From: QNYQ01 sp964542985 | GTDB taxonomy: Archaea; Thermoproteota; Thermoprotei_A; Sulfolobales; Pyrodictiaceae | NCBI GenBank assembly: GCA_964542985.1 | Contig: CAZIWH010000015.1 | Location: 1 to 30,554 of the forward strand | Length of the DNA stretch: 30,554 nt | Direction: 5' to 3' | Shown here: positions 1 to 9,000 of the stretch, piece by piece | Layout of the letters: every line of letters begins with the position of its first letter | How positions within the stretch are numbered: the first letter of the stretch is position 1 | The notes under the pieces: generated by a model | Told to the model about the DNA's origin: nothing | Database searches by the model: none | Seen by the model: only the letters and a program-made list of their open reading frames with translations | Made by a program: the position numbers and the translations under genes

Positions 1-372
1 TCTATTCCCCGCCTCCTCCCAGTCCGCTACAACTATCTCCGGCGTCGCCACCACCACCCTGCTGTTCCAGCGCCTCCTCCTCTCAGCCGGCGGCACGGCC
101 CCATGCACAGCGGCGGCCTCAAGCCCCGAGACCCAGCGGACGTACCTGGCAATCTGCTCCACGAGAAACCTCGTAGGCTCCAGGAACAGCACCCTGCTAG
201 CCTTCCCCTCTTCGAGCAGCCTAGCAGCCCACATCACAGCTACAAGCGTCTTGCCAGTACCCGTAGGCAGTACAACGACGCCACGACCCTGCCTATAGGC
301 CCACTCCGCGGCCTCAACCTGGTACTCTCTCGGACGCAGCCTAAGCCTAGCCACAGTACCAGCATCCCCCAT
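1..372 (-). CDS. SF2 DEAD/DEAH-box helicase, Hef/FANCM-like, N-terminal fragment
   Basis: An open frame reads on the minus strand from ATG at 372 to the window edge, giving 124 residues of the N-terminus. Visible superfamily 2 helicase motifs in order are a Q-like PREYQ, Walker A LPTGTGKT, motif Ia EPTRFLVEQ, then HGAVPP.ER..RW and VVVATPEIV. The spacing and wording of these blocks resemble the helicase half of archaeal Hef (FANCM family), which unwinds branched DNA at stalled forks. A general DEAD-box helicase is the alternative because motifs II to VI lie outside the window. It starts 95 bases downstream of the endonuclease-IV-like gene on the same strand, so the two may be co-transcribed. 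No clear ribosome site precedes the ATG. Confidence 0.72.
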   Translation of the reverse strand, partial: MGDAGTVARLRLRPREYQVEAAEWAYRQGRGVVVLPTGTGKTLVAVMWAARLLEEGKASRVLFLEPTRFLVEQIARYVRWVSGLEAAAVHGAVPPAERRRRWNSRVVVATPEIVVADWEEAGNR

Positions 373-466
373 CAAGGCGAAGAAAGGAGGGAGGCCTAGA
401 AGGGCTCCGGGAGGCGGTGGAGAGCAGGCCCCTTTACCACGTGGCAATGGAGCGGAAAACAATGAG

Positions 467-1351
467 CTATTTGAGATAGGGTACTACCTCGCTCATCACG
501 GTGGCGTAGAGCATTATCGTGTCCCGATACTTAGTCTCCGAGGGACCGGTGTAGATTAGGTGGATGCGCAGCTCCAGGTGCTTGTCCCTAACCTCCCTCA
601 CCATGAACCTTGCTAGGGCCCTGGCTAGGGGCCCTAGGTCGGGGTAGCCCTTGCCGAGGGGCACGCGTTTCTTCAGTATCCTCCTGCCCAGTGCAAAGCC
701 CACCACCTGGGAGAACCGCAGGGATAGGAAGTGAGTACTTAGCTTCAGAGTCTCCGAGAGCACCTTGGCCCAAAACTCCTCCGTCGCCTCCAGGTTAGCG
801 GCCTCGAAGTTCCCGTGCTCGCTTGCCCCGGTGAGGAGCATCCAGGCGTTCTCTAACTGGGTTGAGACTTGTACCCTGTCACTCCCAACCGCCTCCATTA
901 TCGCCCTTATGTCCTCAAAGGTTCCGAGCATCCTCCTAGTATACATGACCTCGAGTGTCACGACTATGTCCGGGACCTCTCTCAGTATAGCCTTCACGAC
1001 GTCCGCGGCTTGCTCTATATCCCTGTCATCCATCCACGCTCTCCAGCCCAGGTGGAGGTTGAAGACCTCAGCCCCAGCCATCCGTGCTTTCTTTGCGGCT
1101 GCCACGAGGGCCTTTCGGCTCTTCTCATGGATCTCTGGTACCGTAGAGACCACGTTGTAGTAGGGCGCGTGCGCGGTTATCGTTGTGAACGCCTTGCTCG
1201 CTATCTCGCGGTACTGCTGGAAGTAGTCCGGGCCGCGGCTCTTCCTGGCAAAGTCGTAGGGTGGTATCTCCGTCAGCTTCATGCCCAGCGTCGAAGCCTT
1301 CACTAGGGTTGAGAGCGCGTTGTACGTGCCCCAGTCGAAGAGTATAATCAT
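467..1351 (-). CDS. Xylose-isomerase-like TIM barrel / endonuclease IV family protein
   Basis: Predicted 294-residue TIM-barrel protein of the AP endonuclease 2 (Nfo-like) superfamily. Blocks that fit the metal-binding strands are HAPYYNVVS (about residue 75 to 85), NLHLGWR and TLEVMYTRR. The later strand ligands are poorly conserved: the usual D..H motif is replaced by QVSTQLENAW, so the trinuclear zinc site may be incomplete and activity on abasic sites is not assured. The open frame extends to TTG 1396, but ATG 1351 is preferred. It is preceded by GGAGGTG with 9 bases spacing, lies about 30 to 35 bases below the expected start of transcription from a TATA-like element near 1405-1415, and places the first beta strand (MIILFDWGTYNA) at the N-terminus as is normal for the family. 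A helicase gene follows on the same strand, consistent with DNA repair. Confidence 0.75.
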   Translation of the reverse strand: MIILFDWGTYNALSTLVKASTLGMKLTEIPPYDFARKSRGPDYFQQYREIASKAFTTITAHAPYYNVVSTVPEIHEKSRKALVAAAKKARMAGAEVFNLHLGWRAWMDDRDIEQAADVVKAILREVPDIVVTLEVMYTRRMLGTFEDIRAIMEAVGSDRVQVSTQLENAWMLLTGASEHGNFEAANLEATEEFWAKVLSETLKLSTHFLSLRFSQVVGFALGRRILKKRVPLGKGYPDLGPLARALARFMVREVRDKHLELRIHLIYTGPSETKYRDTIMLYATVMSEVVPYLK

Positions 1352-1419
1352 GCCGTTAGCCACCTCCGCCTCCTCACATAGAATCATAGATGCCAAGTAG
1401 ACTGAATAAATACTTATGG

Positions 1420-2448
1420 TTACTCGTTGCCGGCGCGCACCTTGAGGAGAAGCAGCCTCTGTCCACGCTCTAGCCTCCTAGACCTTTCAGGAGCTAACAT
1501 AACCCTGCCGTCAAGCTCCACTATGCCTAGCACGAGCATCCGCAGCCCATGGCTCTCTGAGAGTTTCTTCTCAGCCTCCTCTATAGTGAGACCGACTGCC
1601 CAGTCCGGCACCGGCTCCTCGGCCACATCCGCAACTCCTCGCACAGACACAGCTTCCTCTATGAACCATGCCACTGATGGCTCAAAGATGGCGGAGGCGA
1701 GCGTCCTGCCGAGGAGCCTTGAGCTGACCACGTGATCAACCCCGGCTTCCCTGAGAAGCTCCTCTGCCTCTCCTGTCATTGCCACCGCCGCGAGCCTAGC
1801 CCTATGGTTAAGCCTCCTCACAGCCAGAGCTACGTGGAGCGTCTTACTGTCATCAGCTAGGCATAGGACAATGCGCTCAACCTTTCCTACCCCCGCCTTA
1901 ACCAGGTCATCGCGTTTCATAGGGTCTCCAACCAGGTAGTCCACGGGCGGCTCGCCGGTAGGCTTCTCCGGTATGAGCCAGCCCGTCTCCTTTCCTAGAC
2001 CATTCGCTACAAGCTCGTCCACCAGGTCCCAGCAGGCGTCGCTCCCACCTATCACCAGTATCTTTTTCCCCTTCAAGGGGGCGAGGCCGAGGCTCCTCCT
2101 CATACTCAGTTCCATGAACTCATCTGCTATCAGTGATATCGTGAGAGTGTAGACCGCGATACCCATTACTGCAGTGACGGCTGCAACAGCCCATCCAAGC
2201 CCCCGGGTGGGCGTTATGTCTCCATACCCTACTGTGGCCATTGTTATTATGCTCCAGTAGAGAGATGCCACGAAGTCTATGTCCTTCCTTCCGGCAACTA
2301 TGTGCTCACTGTAGTAGAACAAAGTGGCCGATGCGAGCCACATGGCGAGGAATAGAAATGCGACTAGGGCTATGCGGCTGCGGGCGAGTCTCCGGAAGAC
2401 AATATGCCTAAGGCTATGAAGAAGACGGTATATCGCTGGTATGGGCAT
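1420..2448 (-). CDS. MthK-like potassium channel with RCK domain
   Basis: A 342-residue two-transmembrane K+ channel. TM1 spans about residues 24 to 46, the pore helix and selectivity filter TMATVGYGDI lie at 69 to 78, and TM2 runs from about 86 to 108. A cytoplasmic RCK (TrkA-N) Rossmann domain follows at about 128 to 245, opening with KKILVIGGSDACWDL, and then a TrkA-C-like lobe at 250 to 340. The architecture matches Methanothermobacter MthK, in which RCK domains assemble into a ligand-gated ring that opens the pore. The usual GxGxxG nucleotide loop is altered to GGSDACW, so NAD(H) binding is doubtful and gating by divalent ions is more likely; that is inference. A CATAAAG TATA-like element near 2484-2490 on the minus strand can serve this gene. 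Confidence 0.9.
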   Translation of the reverse strand: MPIPAIYRLLHSLRHIVFRRLARSRIALVAFLFLAMWLASATLFYYSEHIVAGRKDIDFVASLYWSIITMATVGYGDITPTRGLGWAVAAVTAVMGIAVYTLTISLIADEFMELSMRRSLGLAPLKGKKILVIGGSDACWDLVDELVANGLGKETGWLIPEKPTGEPPVDYLVGDPMKRDDLVKAGVGKVERIVLCLADDSKTLHVALAVRRLNHRARLAAVAMTGEAEELLREAGVDHVVSSRLLGRTLASAIFEPSVAWFIEEAVSVRGVADVAEEPVPDWAVGLTIEEAEKKLSESHGLRMLVLGIVELDGRVMLAPERSRRLERGQRLLLLKVRAGNE

Positions 2449-2500
2449 GCTGTTGTCCCTCCATTTCCTCGGCTAGGGGGCGGCTTTATGTGGGCTAGAG

Positions 2501-2508
2501 ATTTTATC
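2501..2508 (+). promoter_or_regulatory. TATA-like element of the cbiM operon
   Basis: ATTTTATC lies about 58 bases upstream of the cbiM ATG, which puts transcription start near 2530. It is in the divergent gap shared with the K+ channel gene, whose own TATA-like element (CATAAAG, minus strand) is about 15 bases further upstream. Confidence 0.4.
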
Positions 2509-2517
2509 CGGCAATCT

Positions 2518-2527
2518 TGGTGCACCA
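2518..2527. promoter_or_regulatory. Palindrome TGGTGCACCA, possible operator of the cobalt transport operon
   Basis: A perfect 10-base palindrome sits between the TATA-like element and the predicted transcription start of cbiM. Its 8-base core GGTGCACC recurs at the start of the cobN gene at 5994-6001. The position would suit a repressor. No regulator gene for it is recognised in the window. Confidence 0.4.
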
Positions 2528-2539
2528 CTTAGCCTGAAA

Positions 2540-2547
2540 TGGTGCAC
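2540..2547. promoter_or_regulatory. Second TGGTGCAC copy upstream of cbiM
   Basis: TGGTGCAC repeats the left eight bases of the 2518 palindrome exactly 22 bases downstream, that is two helical turns on the same DNA face. It lies just after the predicted transcription start and before ATG 2563. Confidence 0.35.
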
Positions 2548-2562
2548 AGAGGCGCGTGCGCC

Positions 2563-3228
2563 ATGCACATACCCGACGGCTACCTGGATCCATACTGGTG
2601 TATAGCAACTTACGCTGTTACAATTGGCTTCGCGATACTGGCCTTCAAGAAGGTGTCCAAGAAACTCACGCCAGAGCAGATAACAGCGATAACGGTGTTG
2701 GCTGCGGCGATATTCGTTGCGCAGATGCTTAACTGGCCGATACCCGGTGGCACCTCCCTGCACTTCGTCGGCGGTGCGTTGGCGGGGATACTCTTCGGCC
2801 CCTGGCTCGGCTTCTTCGTCCTAGCACTCGTGGTCAGTACACAAGCAATAGTGTTCCACGACGGTGGGATAACCACTCTTGGGGCAAACATACTCAACAT
2901 GGGCATCATAGACGTCCTAGTGGGCTACGGGGTCTACAAGCTCGTAACAAGAATCATGGGCAACACGAGGAGGGCTCGTCTCATAGGAGCCTTCCTCGGC
3001 GGCTGGCTAGGCATAACCCTGGCAGGTACAATGGCAGGCATAGAGATAGGCCTAAGCCCATCATTCCCCTACGGCATAAAGATAACAGTACCCGTAATGG
3101 CCGGCTGGCATGCCCTCCTAGGCATAATAGAGGGCATCATAACAGCGCTCGTAGTAGACCAGCTCTACCAGCGCCGCAGCTCACTCGTCTACGTCGCCCA
3201 GAAGCAGGCCATACCCACACATGCCTAA
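2563..3228 (+). CDS. cbiM: CbiM/NikM, substrate-binding membrane component of ECF Co/Ni transporter
   Basis: A 221-residue integral membrane protein with about six to seven hydrophobic helices. The N-terminal MHIPDGYLDPYW is the family hallmark: in CbiM/NikM the amino group of Met1 and the side chain of His2 bind the metal, so the start must be ATG 2563 and not the in-frame ATG at 2539. A second ligand histidine is expected in GGTSLHFVGGALAG, which is present. It is the first gene of cbiM-cbiN-cbiQ-cbiO; the next gene overlaps or abuts its stop. Co2+ versus Ni2+ cannot be settled from the protein alone. Cobalt is favoured by the palindrome it shares with cobN. Confidence 0.9.
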   Translation: MHIPDGYLDPYWCIATYAVTIGFAILAFKKVSKKLTPEQITAITVLAAAIFVAQMLNWPIPGGTSLHFVGGALAGILFGPWLGFFVLALVVSTQAIVFHDGGITTLGANILNMGIIDVLVGYGVYKLVTRIMGNTRRARLIGAFLGGWLGITLAGTMAGIEIGLSPSFPYGIKITVPVMAGWHALLGIIEGIITALVVDQLYQRRSSLVYVAQKQAIPTHA

Positions 3229-3247
3229 ACCCGGGGGTGAAAAGGGC

Positions 3248-3556
3248 GTGGCGGCAGAGCAGCCCCTAAGCCTATACCAGAGGTACCGCGGTGCCTTCCT
3301 CGTAATGGCTGTGTTGCTAATAGTGAGTCCGATATTCGGCGTCATACTTGCAGCGAAGATAGGGTACCATGAGCCCCTGGACGTAGCGGCAGAGAAGCTC
3401 CACTTACACGAGGAGAACATAGGTGACTGGACACCGTTTAAGGACTACACGTTTCCCGGCCTACCCGACACCATCGGCTACATAGTGGCCGGTGCGATAG
3501 GTGTCGCAGTGATACTCGGCATCGGCATCTTGGCGGCGAGGCTGGCCAGGAGATGA
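3248..3556 (+). CDS. cbiN: PDGLE-domain / CbiN-like small membrane component
   Basis: A protein of about 102 residues with two transmembrane helices (about 14 to 36 and 77 to 100) and an extracytoplasmic loop between them. The loop carries HEPLDVAAEKL and WTPFKDYTFPGL, which match the PDGLE domain of the CbiN/NikN auxiliary subunits that help CbiM load metal. The frame is open from ATG 3221, overlapping the end of cbiM, but GTG 3248 has a strong GGGGGTGA ribosome site 7 bases upstream and is preferred. The stop overlaps the ATG of cbiQ (ATGA), which indicates translational coupling. Confidence 0.8.
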   Translation: MAAEQPLSLYQRYRGAFLVMAVLLIVSPIFGVILAAKIGYHEPLDVAAEKLHLHEENIGDWTPFKDYTFPGLPDTIGYIVAGAIGVAVILGIGILAARLARR

Positions 3557-4293
3557 AGGACCCGCTGACCGGAATGCTGGAGGCGCTCCGCGAGGTCACA
3601 GTGAGCCTAGCAGCCTCTCAAGGCGTAACCAGGCCCACAAGGCCTCAGTTTTTCCTACCACTCCTTCTCGCCTCAATCGCGCTTGTAAGCCAGCCGGGCT
3701 TCCCAGCCCCTGCGGCGGTAGCCGCAGCCTCTGGCACAGCGGCCCTGCTCTACGCCCTACACCGCGGTGCCCCAAGGGCTGCAGCCAAGGCCCTGCTCTT
3801 CGTCACCCTCTTCTCCGCAGCAGTCTCAGCCCCCTTGCTCCTCAGCCACCGCTCAGAGGCTCTCGGCTTCCTCCTACGCGCCTACGGCGCCGGCGCGCTA
3901 GGCGTCTCAGCAACAGCCATGGTCGGCTGGGACACGTTCATTGATGCCGCCGAGGCTCTCGGCCTCCCAGGGGAGCTCGCCACGGCGGCGAGGCTCCTCC
4001 TCTGGAATGTGAAGATAATGTCGGAGGAGGCCCTACGCCTCATAGCAGCTAGGCGGGCGAGGACGCTCGGGAAAAACGGTATCATAGAGGAGTGGCGCCT
4101 CCTAGCCTCAGCCGTGGCGGGGCTGCTGGAGAAGAGCATGCAGCGCGCCGAGCAAGTCTCCAGAGCCATAGCAGCCAGGAGCCTAGGCACCTCCATGGCG
4201 CGGGGTCGTGCGTCAAGCGGGGGCTCCCTCATCCCATACCTAGCTCCAGCTGCAACGATAGCCGCATGGGTGACCTACCTTGCCCCTCATTGA
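3553..4293 (+). CDS. cbiQ: CbiQ/EcfT, energy-coupling transmembrane protein
   Basis: A 246-residue EcfT-family protein, the scaffold that joins CbiM to the ATPase. Hydrophobic helices occupy about 33 to 130. Two cytoplasmic coupling-helix motifs that touch the ATPase appear as AARRARTLG (about residue 164 to 172) and AIAARSLG (about 205 to 212), close to the usual ARG/ARS form. Its start ATG overlaps the cbiN stop and its end overlaps the TTG start of the ATPase gene by 14 bases, so the four cbi genes form one tight operon. Confidence 0.87.
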   Translation: MKDPLTGMLEALREVTVSLAASQGVTRPTRPQFFLPLLLASIALVSQPGFPAPAAVAAASGTAALLYALHRGAPRAAAKALLFVTLFSAAVSAPLLLSHRSEALGFLLRAYGAGALGVSATAMVGWDTFIDAAEALGLPGELATAARLLLWNVKIMSEEALRLIAARRARTLGKNGIIEEWRLLASAVAGLLEKSMQRAEQVSRAIAARSLGTSMARGRASSGGSLIPYLAPAATIAAWVTYLAPH

Positions 4294-5066
4294 GGCACGC
4301 GGGCTGCGCTTCACCTACCTCGGGGTCGGAGAGGTGCTCAGAGGAGTAGACCTCCAGGCGGGTCCAGGCGAGGTAGTAGCCATAGCAGGGCCCACGGGCT
4401 NNNNNNNNNNGCGGAAAGTCGACACTCCTCCTGCTCCTCGCAGGGCTCCTCGAGCCCGAGCAGGGCCAGGTGCTGCTGGACGGTAGGCCCGTGGGCCCGT
4501 GGGCGCGAAGGAGGATAGGCTTCCTCTTCCAGAACCCCGACGACCAGCTCTTCAATCCCACGGTGAAGGAGGAAATAGCGTACGCGCTCCGCAGCCTCCG
4601 TCTCCCCGAGGACGAGGTAGTGGCCCGCGTGGAGAGGATCGCCGAGAGGCTTGGCATAAGCGGGCTCCTTGACAAGCCGCCATACAGGCTCAGCGTTGGT
4701 CAACGTAAGCTCGTAGCCCTGGCATCCATACTGGTCTACGAGCCTGATGTGCTGCTCCTCGACGAGCCGGCGGCGAATCTCGACAAGAGGAGCCTAGCGG
4801 CCCTGGCCAGGATAGTCAGGGAGCACGCGGCGGGAGGCGGGACAGTGGTGCTCGCAACCCATAGCCTCGACCTGGTACTAGAACTCTCCACGAGGCTCTG
4901 CCTCATGAGAGGAGGCAGGCTCAGCTGCAGTGGCACCGAGGAGGCAGTAGCGGAGGGCCTCCTAGAGGAGGCCCCCCTCCACGTCCCCCTAGCCCTCCGC
5001 CTCCTTAGGGACATGCTCGGCGGCTGGAGAAGCGTCGCCAAGGCCCTCAAACAAGCTCAGCACTAG
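4280..5066 (+). CDS. cbiO: CbiO, ECF transporter ATPase, interrupted by a sequencing gap in Walker A
   Basis: ABC ATPase that powers cobalt/nickel uptake. TTG 4280 is preceded by GGGTGA with 7 bases spacing. The N-terminal part runs to IAGPTG and then meets 10 N at 4401-4410; the reading frame afterwards is displaced relative to the N count. Deleting all 10 N joins GGCT to GCGGAAAG and gives GPTGCGKST, a perfect Walker A, in the frame used downstream, yielding 258 residues. Further motifs are the Q-loop LFQNPDDQLF, signature LSVGQRK, Walker B VLLLDEP, D-loop ANLD and H-loop ATHS. The gene is therefore judged intact and the frameshift an artefact of the N placeholder. Its 3' end overlaps the convergent kinase gene by 20 bases. 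Confidence 0.88.
4401..4410. other. Assembly gap (10 N), probably of zero true length
   Basis: Ten undetermined bases lie inside the Walker A codons of cbiO. Removing them all restores the motif and the reading frame, so no real bases need be missing. Confidence 0.85.
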
Positions 5067-5640
5067 CGGCCAGTGCGGCCAGCACGGCGGCCCGCAGCAC
5101 CTCCTCCGCAACCCTCCTCGGCGGCAGCACGGCATCCACCGCGGCAACTCTCCCAGCGAGCACCCTGCCGAGCCTTGAGAGCAGCCTCCCTGTCTCAGCC
5201 TCTATGAACGCTATGTAGTCCAGCCTGGCCTCCTCTGCGGCGTTCGGCCTCCCACGCCGCGTCACCCGCTCAGCCGCCACACGGGGGTCGCGAACACGCA
5301 GGTACACGATGAGGTCGGCCCTCGGCGCCTCCTCGATCAGCCTCTCTATCCTCCACGCCTCCTCGGGGCAGCAGCTGCGCAACCACCACCTACTGTAGAC
5401 CGCCACCATCAAGGGATGGCTGTCGGTCACGACGGGTGTGCCCGCCCTGGAAGCCTTGTAGGCCGCGCGGAAGGCCTCGAGGAACCTCCTCGCGAAAACC
5501 AGCTGCCTCTCCAGCGGTGGCAGCCCAGCAGCCTCCTTGACAGCCTCCAGTGAGAAGAACCTCCACCCTCTCGTGGAGGCCAGCAGCCTGGCTACAGTGG
5601 TCTTCCCGGCGCCGTGGACGCCGACCAGGGAGACGAGCAA
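5047..5640 (-). CDS. P-loop nucleotide/thymidylate-kinase-like protein
   Basis: A P-loop phosphotransferase of about 197 residues. Walker A is VSLVGVHGAGKTTVA at the N-terminus; a later TPVVTDSHP fits the second strand, and a lid-like RDPRVAAERVTRRGRP segment carries several arginines as in thymidylate and deoxynucleoside kinases. The open frame continues to GTG 5706, but TTG 5640 places the P-loop near residue 8 as is normal for these kinases. The substrate is unknown. It is convergent with cbiO with a 20-base overlap. A role in corrinoid salvage is possible from context but no motif shows it. Confidence 0.65.
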   Translation of the reverse strand: MLVSLVGVHGAGKTTVARLLASTRGWRFFSLEAVKEAAGLPPLERQLVFARRFLEAFRAAYKASRAGTPVVTDSHPLMVAVYSRWWLRSCCPEEAWRIERLIEEAPRADLIVYLRVRDPRVAAERVTRRGRPNAAEEARLDYIAFIEAETGRLLSRLGRVLAGRVAAVDAVLPPRRVAEEVLRAAVLAALAASAELV

Positions 5641-5781
5641 AGCACCCAGCCCCCGGCCAACTATACTCCACGGGTAGCCGGAAGACAGCGCAGGGGCAAG
5701 TAACACGCCCCTCCGGGCAAAACTTATTAGGAGCCACTAGAGGTGCAGCACTCTACATCATGGCCGAAGAACCCTCAGGAT

Positions 5782-5857
5782 GCGGCGGTCGTCTAGCCTG
5801 GACTAGGACGCCGGCCTGCCAAGCCGGCGATCCCGGGTTCAAATCCCGGCCGCCGCA
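5782..5857 (+). tRNA. tRNA-Gly (GCC)
   Basis: Full cloverleaf: acceptor GCGGCGG pairs with CCGCCGC, anticodon stem CCGGC/GCCGG encloses loop CTGCCAA giving anticodon GCC, and T stem CCGGG/CCCGG encloses TTCAAAT. The discriminator is A5857 and CCA is encoded at 5858-5860. No intron. A TATA-like AACTTATTAG at 5721-5730 lies upstream. Confidence 0.97.
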
Positions 5858-5993
5858 CCATCTCCTAACCTAGCACGGCTGCCAGCTTCTCATTTGTGTT
5901 CCCTCTCGGGGTGTGTTCTGGGTGGCTCGACTTGTAGCTGGAGTGTTGTCCACAGCTGGGCGTTGTAGTTAAAGTGTACCCGTCTCCAAGTAG

Positions 5994-6001
5994 GGTGCAC
6001 C
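5994..6001. promoter_or_regulatory. Palindrome GGTGCACC at the cobN start
   Basis: Perfect 8-base palindrome about 25 bases downstream of a TATA-like AGTTAAAGT (5967-5975), so at the predicted transcription start, and 5 bases before ATG 6007. The same core is found upstream of cbiM at 2519-2526. Confidence 0.4.
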
Positions 6002-6006
6002 GGGTC

Positions 6007-9000
6007 ATGGGCCCTATGGCTTGTAGGCCGTTCACGGTCTGCGTTTACACGACTAAGGCGTCGCTTGGTGGCTTCCTTGAGGCTGTCAGGGAGGTCTCCA
6101 GGGAGACCGGCGGCGCAGTTAGGCTGGGCATGCTGCTCTATGCTGGGGAGATTGACGAGGATAAGGTGGTTAACTTCATCTCCAGGTTGAGGGACTGCGA
6201 CGTCTTGCTCATGGATGTGAGGTCTCTTGACCCTTCAACTAGGCTGCTGTTAGAGGCGTGCCGCGGCTTCAAAGGCCTCGTTGTGCCGGTCGTGGGTGCG
6301 GGCCCAGAAGTTCTCCGCCTAGCAAGGCTCGGGCGGCTCAACGCCTCAAAGATACCGATGAAGGAGAGAGGAGGGTTCGATAGTGCGTCAATTGAGGTGG
6401 CTTCAGTGGCAAAAGCGGTAGCCCTGATGGAGGTGGTCGGCCGCATAGTTCCTGCAGGGCCGGCCCGTGATGCTAGGAACTGGGCGAGGCTGATGAAGTA
6501 CTGGTGGCTCGGCGGCCGGGAAAACTACGTCAACATGCTCCGCTTGATCGCGAGAAGCTACTTCGGCTGCACCTCGGTGCCCCGGCCAGCGCCGCCCCGC
6601 GAGCCAGCAAGGCCGGGCTCCGTCTACATTCCTGGTCATGGATTCCACAGTCCCCGCGAGGCCGCGGCGCTCGCCAAGAAGCTCAAGCTGAGACCCCGTG
6701 TCGCGGCGCTCCTCTACGGCGGCATGCACCTCGAGGAATCCCTTGTGGCCTTCGAGGCGCTCAGTAGGGCCCTCCGGTTAGCTGGCCTCAACTCCATAGG
6801 CGTCGTGGGCGGGGCTAACTTCGACCTTGTGGACAACCACCATTTTCTCGCAGAGGCTCTCAAGTTCTTCCCGGAAGTGAAGGCTGTAGTTAACTTCCAG
6901 TGGTTTAGGCTCCGGGGCGGCCCCTATGGCGGCGACCCGGAGCCGGTGCTGAGGTTTTTCAAGGAGAGGCAGCTCCTACTATTCAATGGACTAGTGCTCT
7001 ACATGCAGAGGGTCTCCGACTGGGAGAAGAGCAGTAAAGGTCTCCTACCCATAGAGGTCGTGGCAGGCGTTGCTCTTCCCGAGGCGGATGGTGCAATAGA
7101 ACCCATACCCTCTGCGGGGCTAGGCGACGACGAAGCCAGAAGCATTAAACCCCTAGAGGACAGGGTACTCCGTAAGGCTTCGAGGATAGCAGCCTGGCTG
7201 AGGCTCGCGGAGAAGCCGCACGGGGAGAGACGAGTCGCTGTCATAGTCTACAACTATCCCCCAGATCCTCACAACATAGGCTCGGCCTCCTACCTAGACG
7301 TCACCGGCAGTCTCTCGAGGCTACTAGGAGCCCTGGAGAAAGCCGGCTACAGGGCCAAGCGCATAGGCAAGGAGGAGGTCACGAGGCTGCTCCGCGACGC
7401 CAGGAGGAGCTGCCCAGAGGCCCTCAGCCCCGAGGAGTATAGGAGCATGTATCTCCAGGAGCTGCCCCCAGAGGCCCGCGAGTCAGTGGAGAAGGTCTGG
7501 GGGCCTCCCCCCACCAAGCCGATATGCATCCATGGTGTGCGCGTCGGAAACGTGTTCATAGGTATCCAGCCCGGCAGGGGCGTCCACGAGGATCCCTCGA
7601 AGATATACCACAGCAAGGACCTCCCGCCGCCGCACGAGTACATAGCCTTCTACTTGTGGCTGCGCCGCGTTTTTGAAGCCGACGCGGTAATCCACCTAGG
7701 TACGCATGGCACAATGGAGTTCATGCCCGGCAAGGAGGTCGGTCTGTCGGCGGCCTGCTTTCCAGACATACTTGTAGGCATAGTGCCAAACATATATGTC
7801 TACCACGTGACAAACCCCTCCGAGATGAGCATAGCTAAGAGAAGGGGCTACGCCTACGCAATCACACACCTCTCGCCGCCCTACACAAGGTCAGGGCTCT
7901 ACGGTGGGCTCCTCGAGCTACAGGAACTCGTACATGAGTACAATGAAGCGCTGCTCACCGACCCAGAGAGAGCCAAGGTGGTGGAGAAACTGGCGCTCGA
8001 GAAAGCCGAGAAACTGGGAATAGGCGCGTCAAGCGTAGAGGAGATACATGAGAGGCTCTTCGAGCTAGAGAGGGAGATCATACCCCGGGGCCTCCACGTG
8101 CTTGGAGAGAAATGGGGCCCCCGCGAGGCGGCGCAGTACCTGACGCTCCTCCTCCGCTACGACTCCGAGGCGCCCTCCCTCCACCGCCTCCTGGCCGAGG
8201 CACGGGGCCTAGACTACTACCGGCTCCTCGACAACCCCTCGGCCAGAGTAGGCGGCCACACGGCCGCCGAGCTGCTCAACGAGATAGAGGCCACCGTGGA
8301 GCACTTCGTCACCCTAGTCCTGGAGGGAAGGAAGAGGGACGCGGTAAGCCTGGCCGCCTCCAAGGGCCTCAGCCGCAACGAGGCACAGAAGCTCGCCGAC
8401 TACGTTGAGAAGGTCTGGGGGAGGATAAGGAGCTGCGACGAGCTTGGTGCAGTGTTGCGCACCCTCGACGGAGGCTACCTGGAGCCCCGTGTGGCCGGCG
8501 ACCCCCTCAGGACGCCCGAGGCGCTCCCAACCGGTAGCCATGGCTACGCCTTCGACCCCCGCCTAATCCCAAGCCAGGCGGCATACATGAGGGGCAGGCT
8601 GGTAGCCCGCGAAAGCCTGGAGGAGTACAAGAGAAAGCATGGCCGCTACCCGGAGACAGTAGCCGTAGTCCTATGGGGTTTCGAGACCGCGGGCACCCGT
8701 GGGGAAACCATCGGCCAGATACTGGAGTATCTCGGCGTGAGGCTGGAGCGGAGGGGCCCCTGGTCCTGGGACCTCACTCCAATTCCCGTAGAGGAACTCG
8801 GCCACCCCAGGATAGACGTGGTTGTAACAATCTGCGGCATCTTCCGCGACATGTTCCCCCACTTGCTGGGCCTTCTCGACAAGGCCTTCAAGCTCGTCGC
8901 CGGGCTGGAGGAGCCCCCCGAGGCGAACTATGTGAGGAAACATGTCTCGGCGCTGGCGGCAGAGGGCTACAGCCAGGACGAGGCACTGGCCCGTGTCTTC

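Noticed and set aside
2539..2562. Earlier ATG for cbiM
   Set aside because: The metal site of the family needs Met1-His2 at the free N-terminus, which only ATG 2563 provides; the earlier ATG also overlaps the operator-like repeat.
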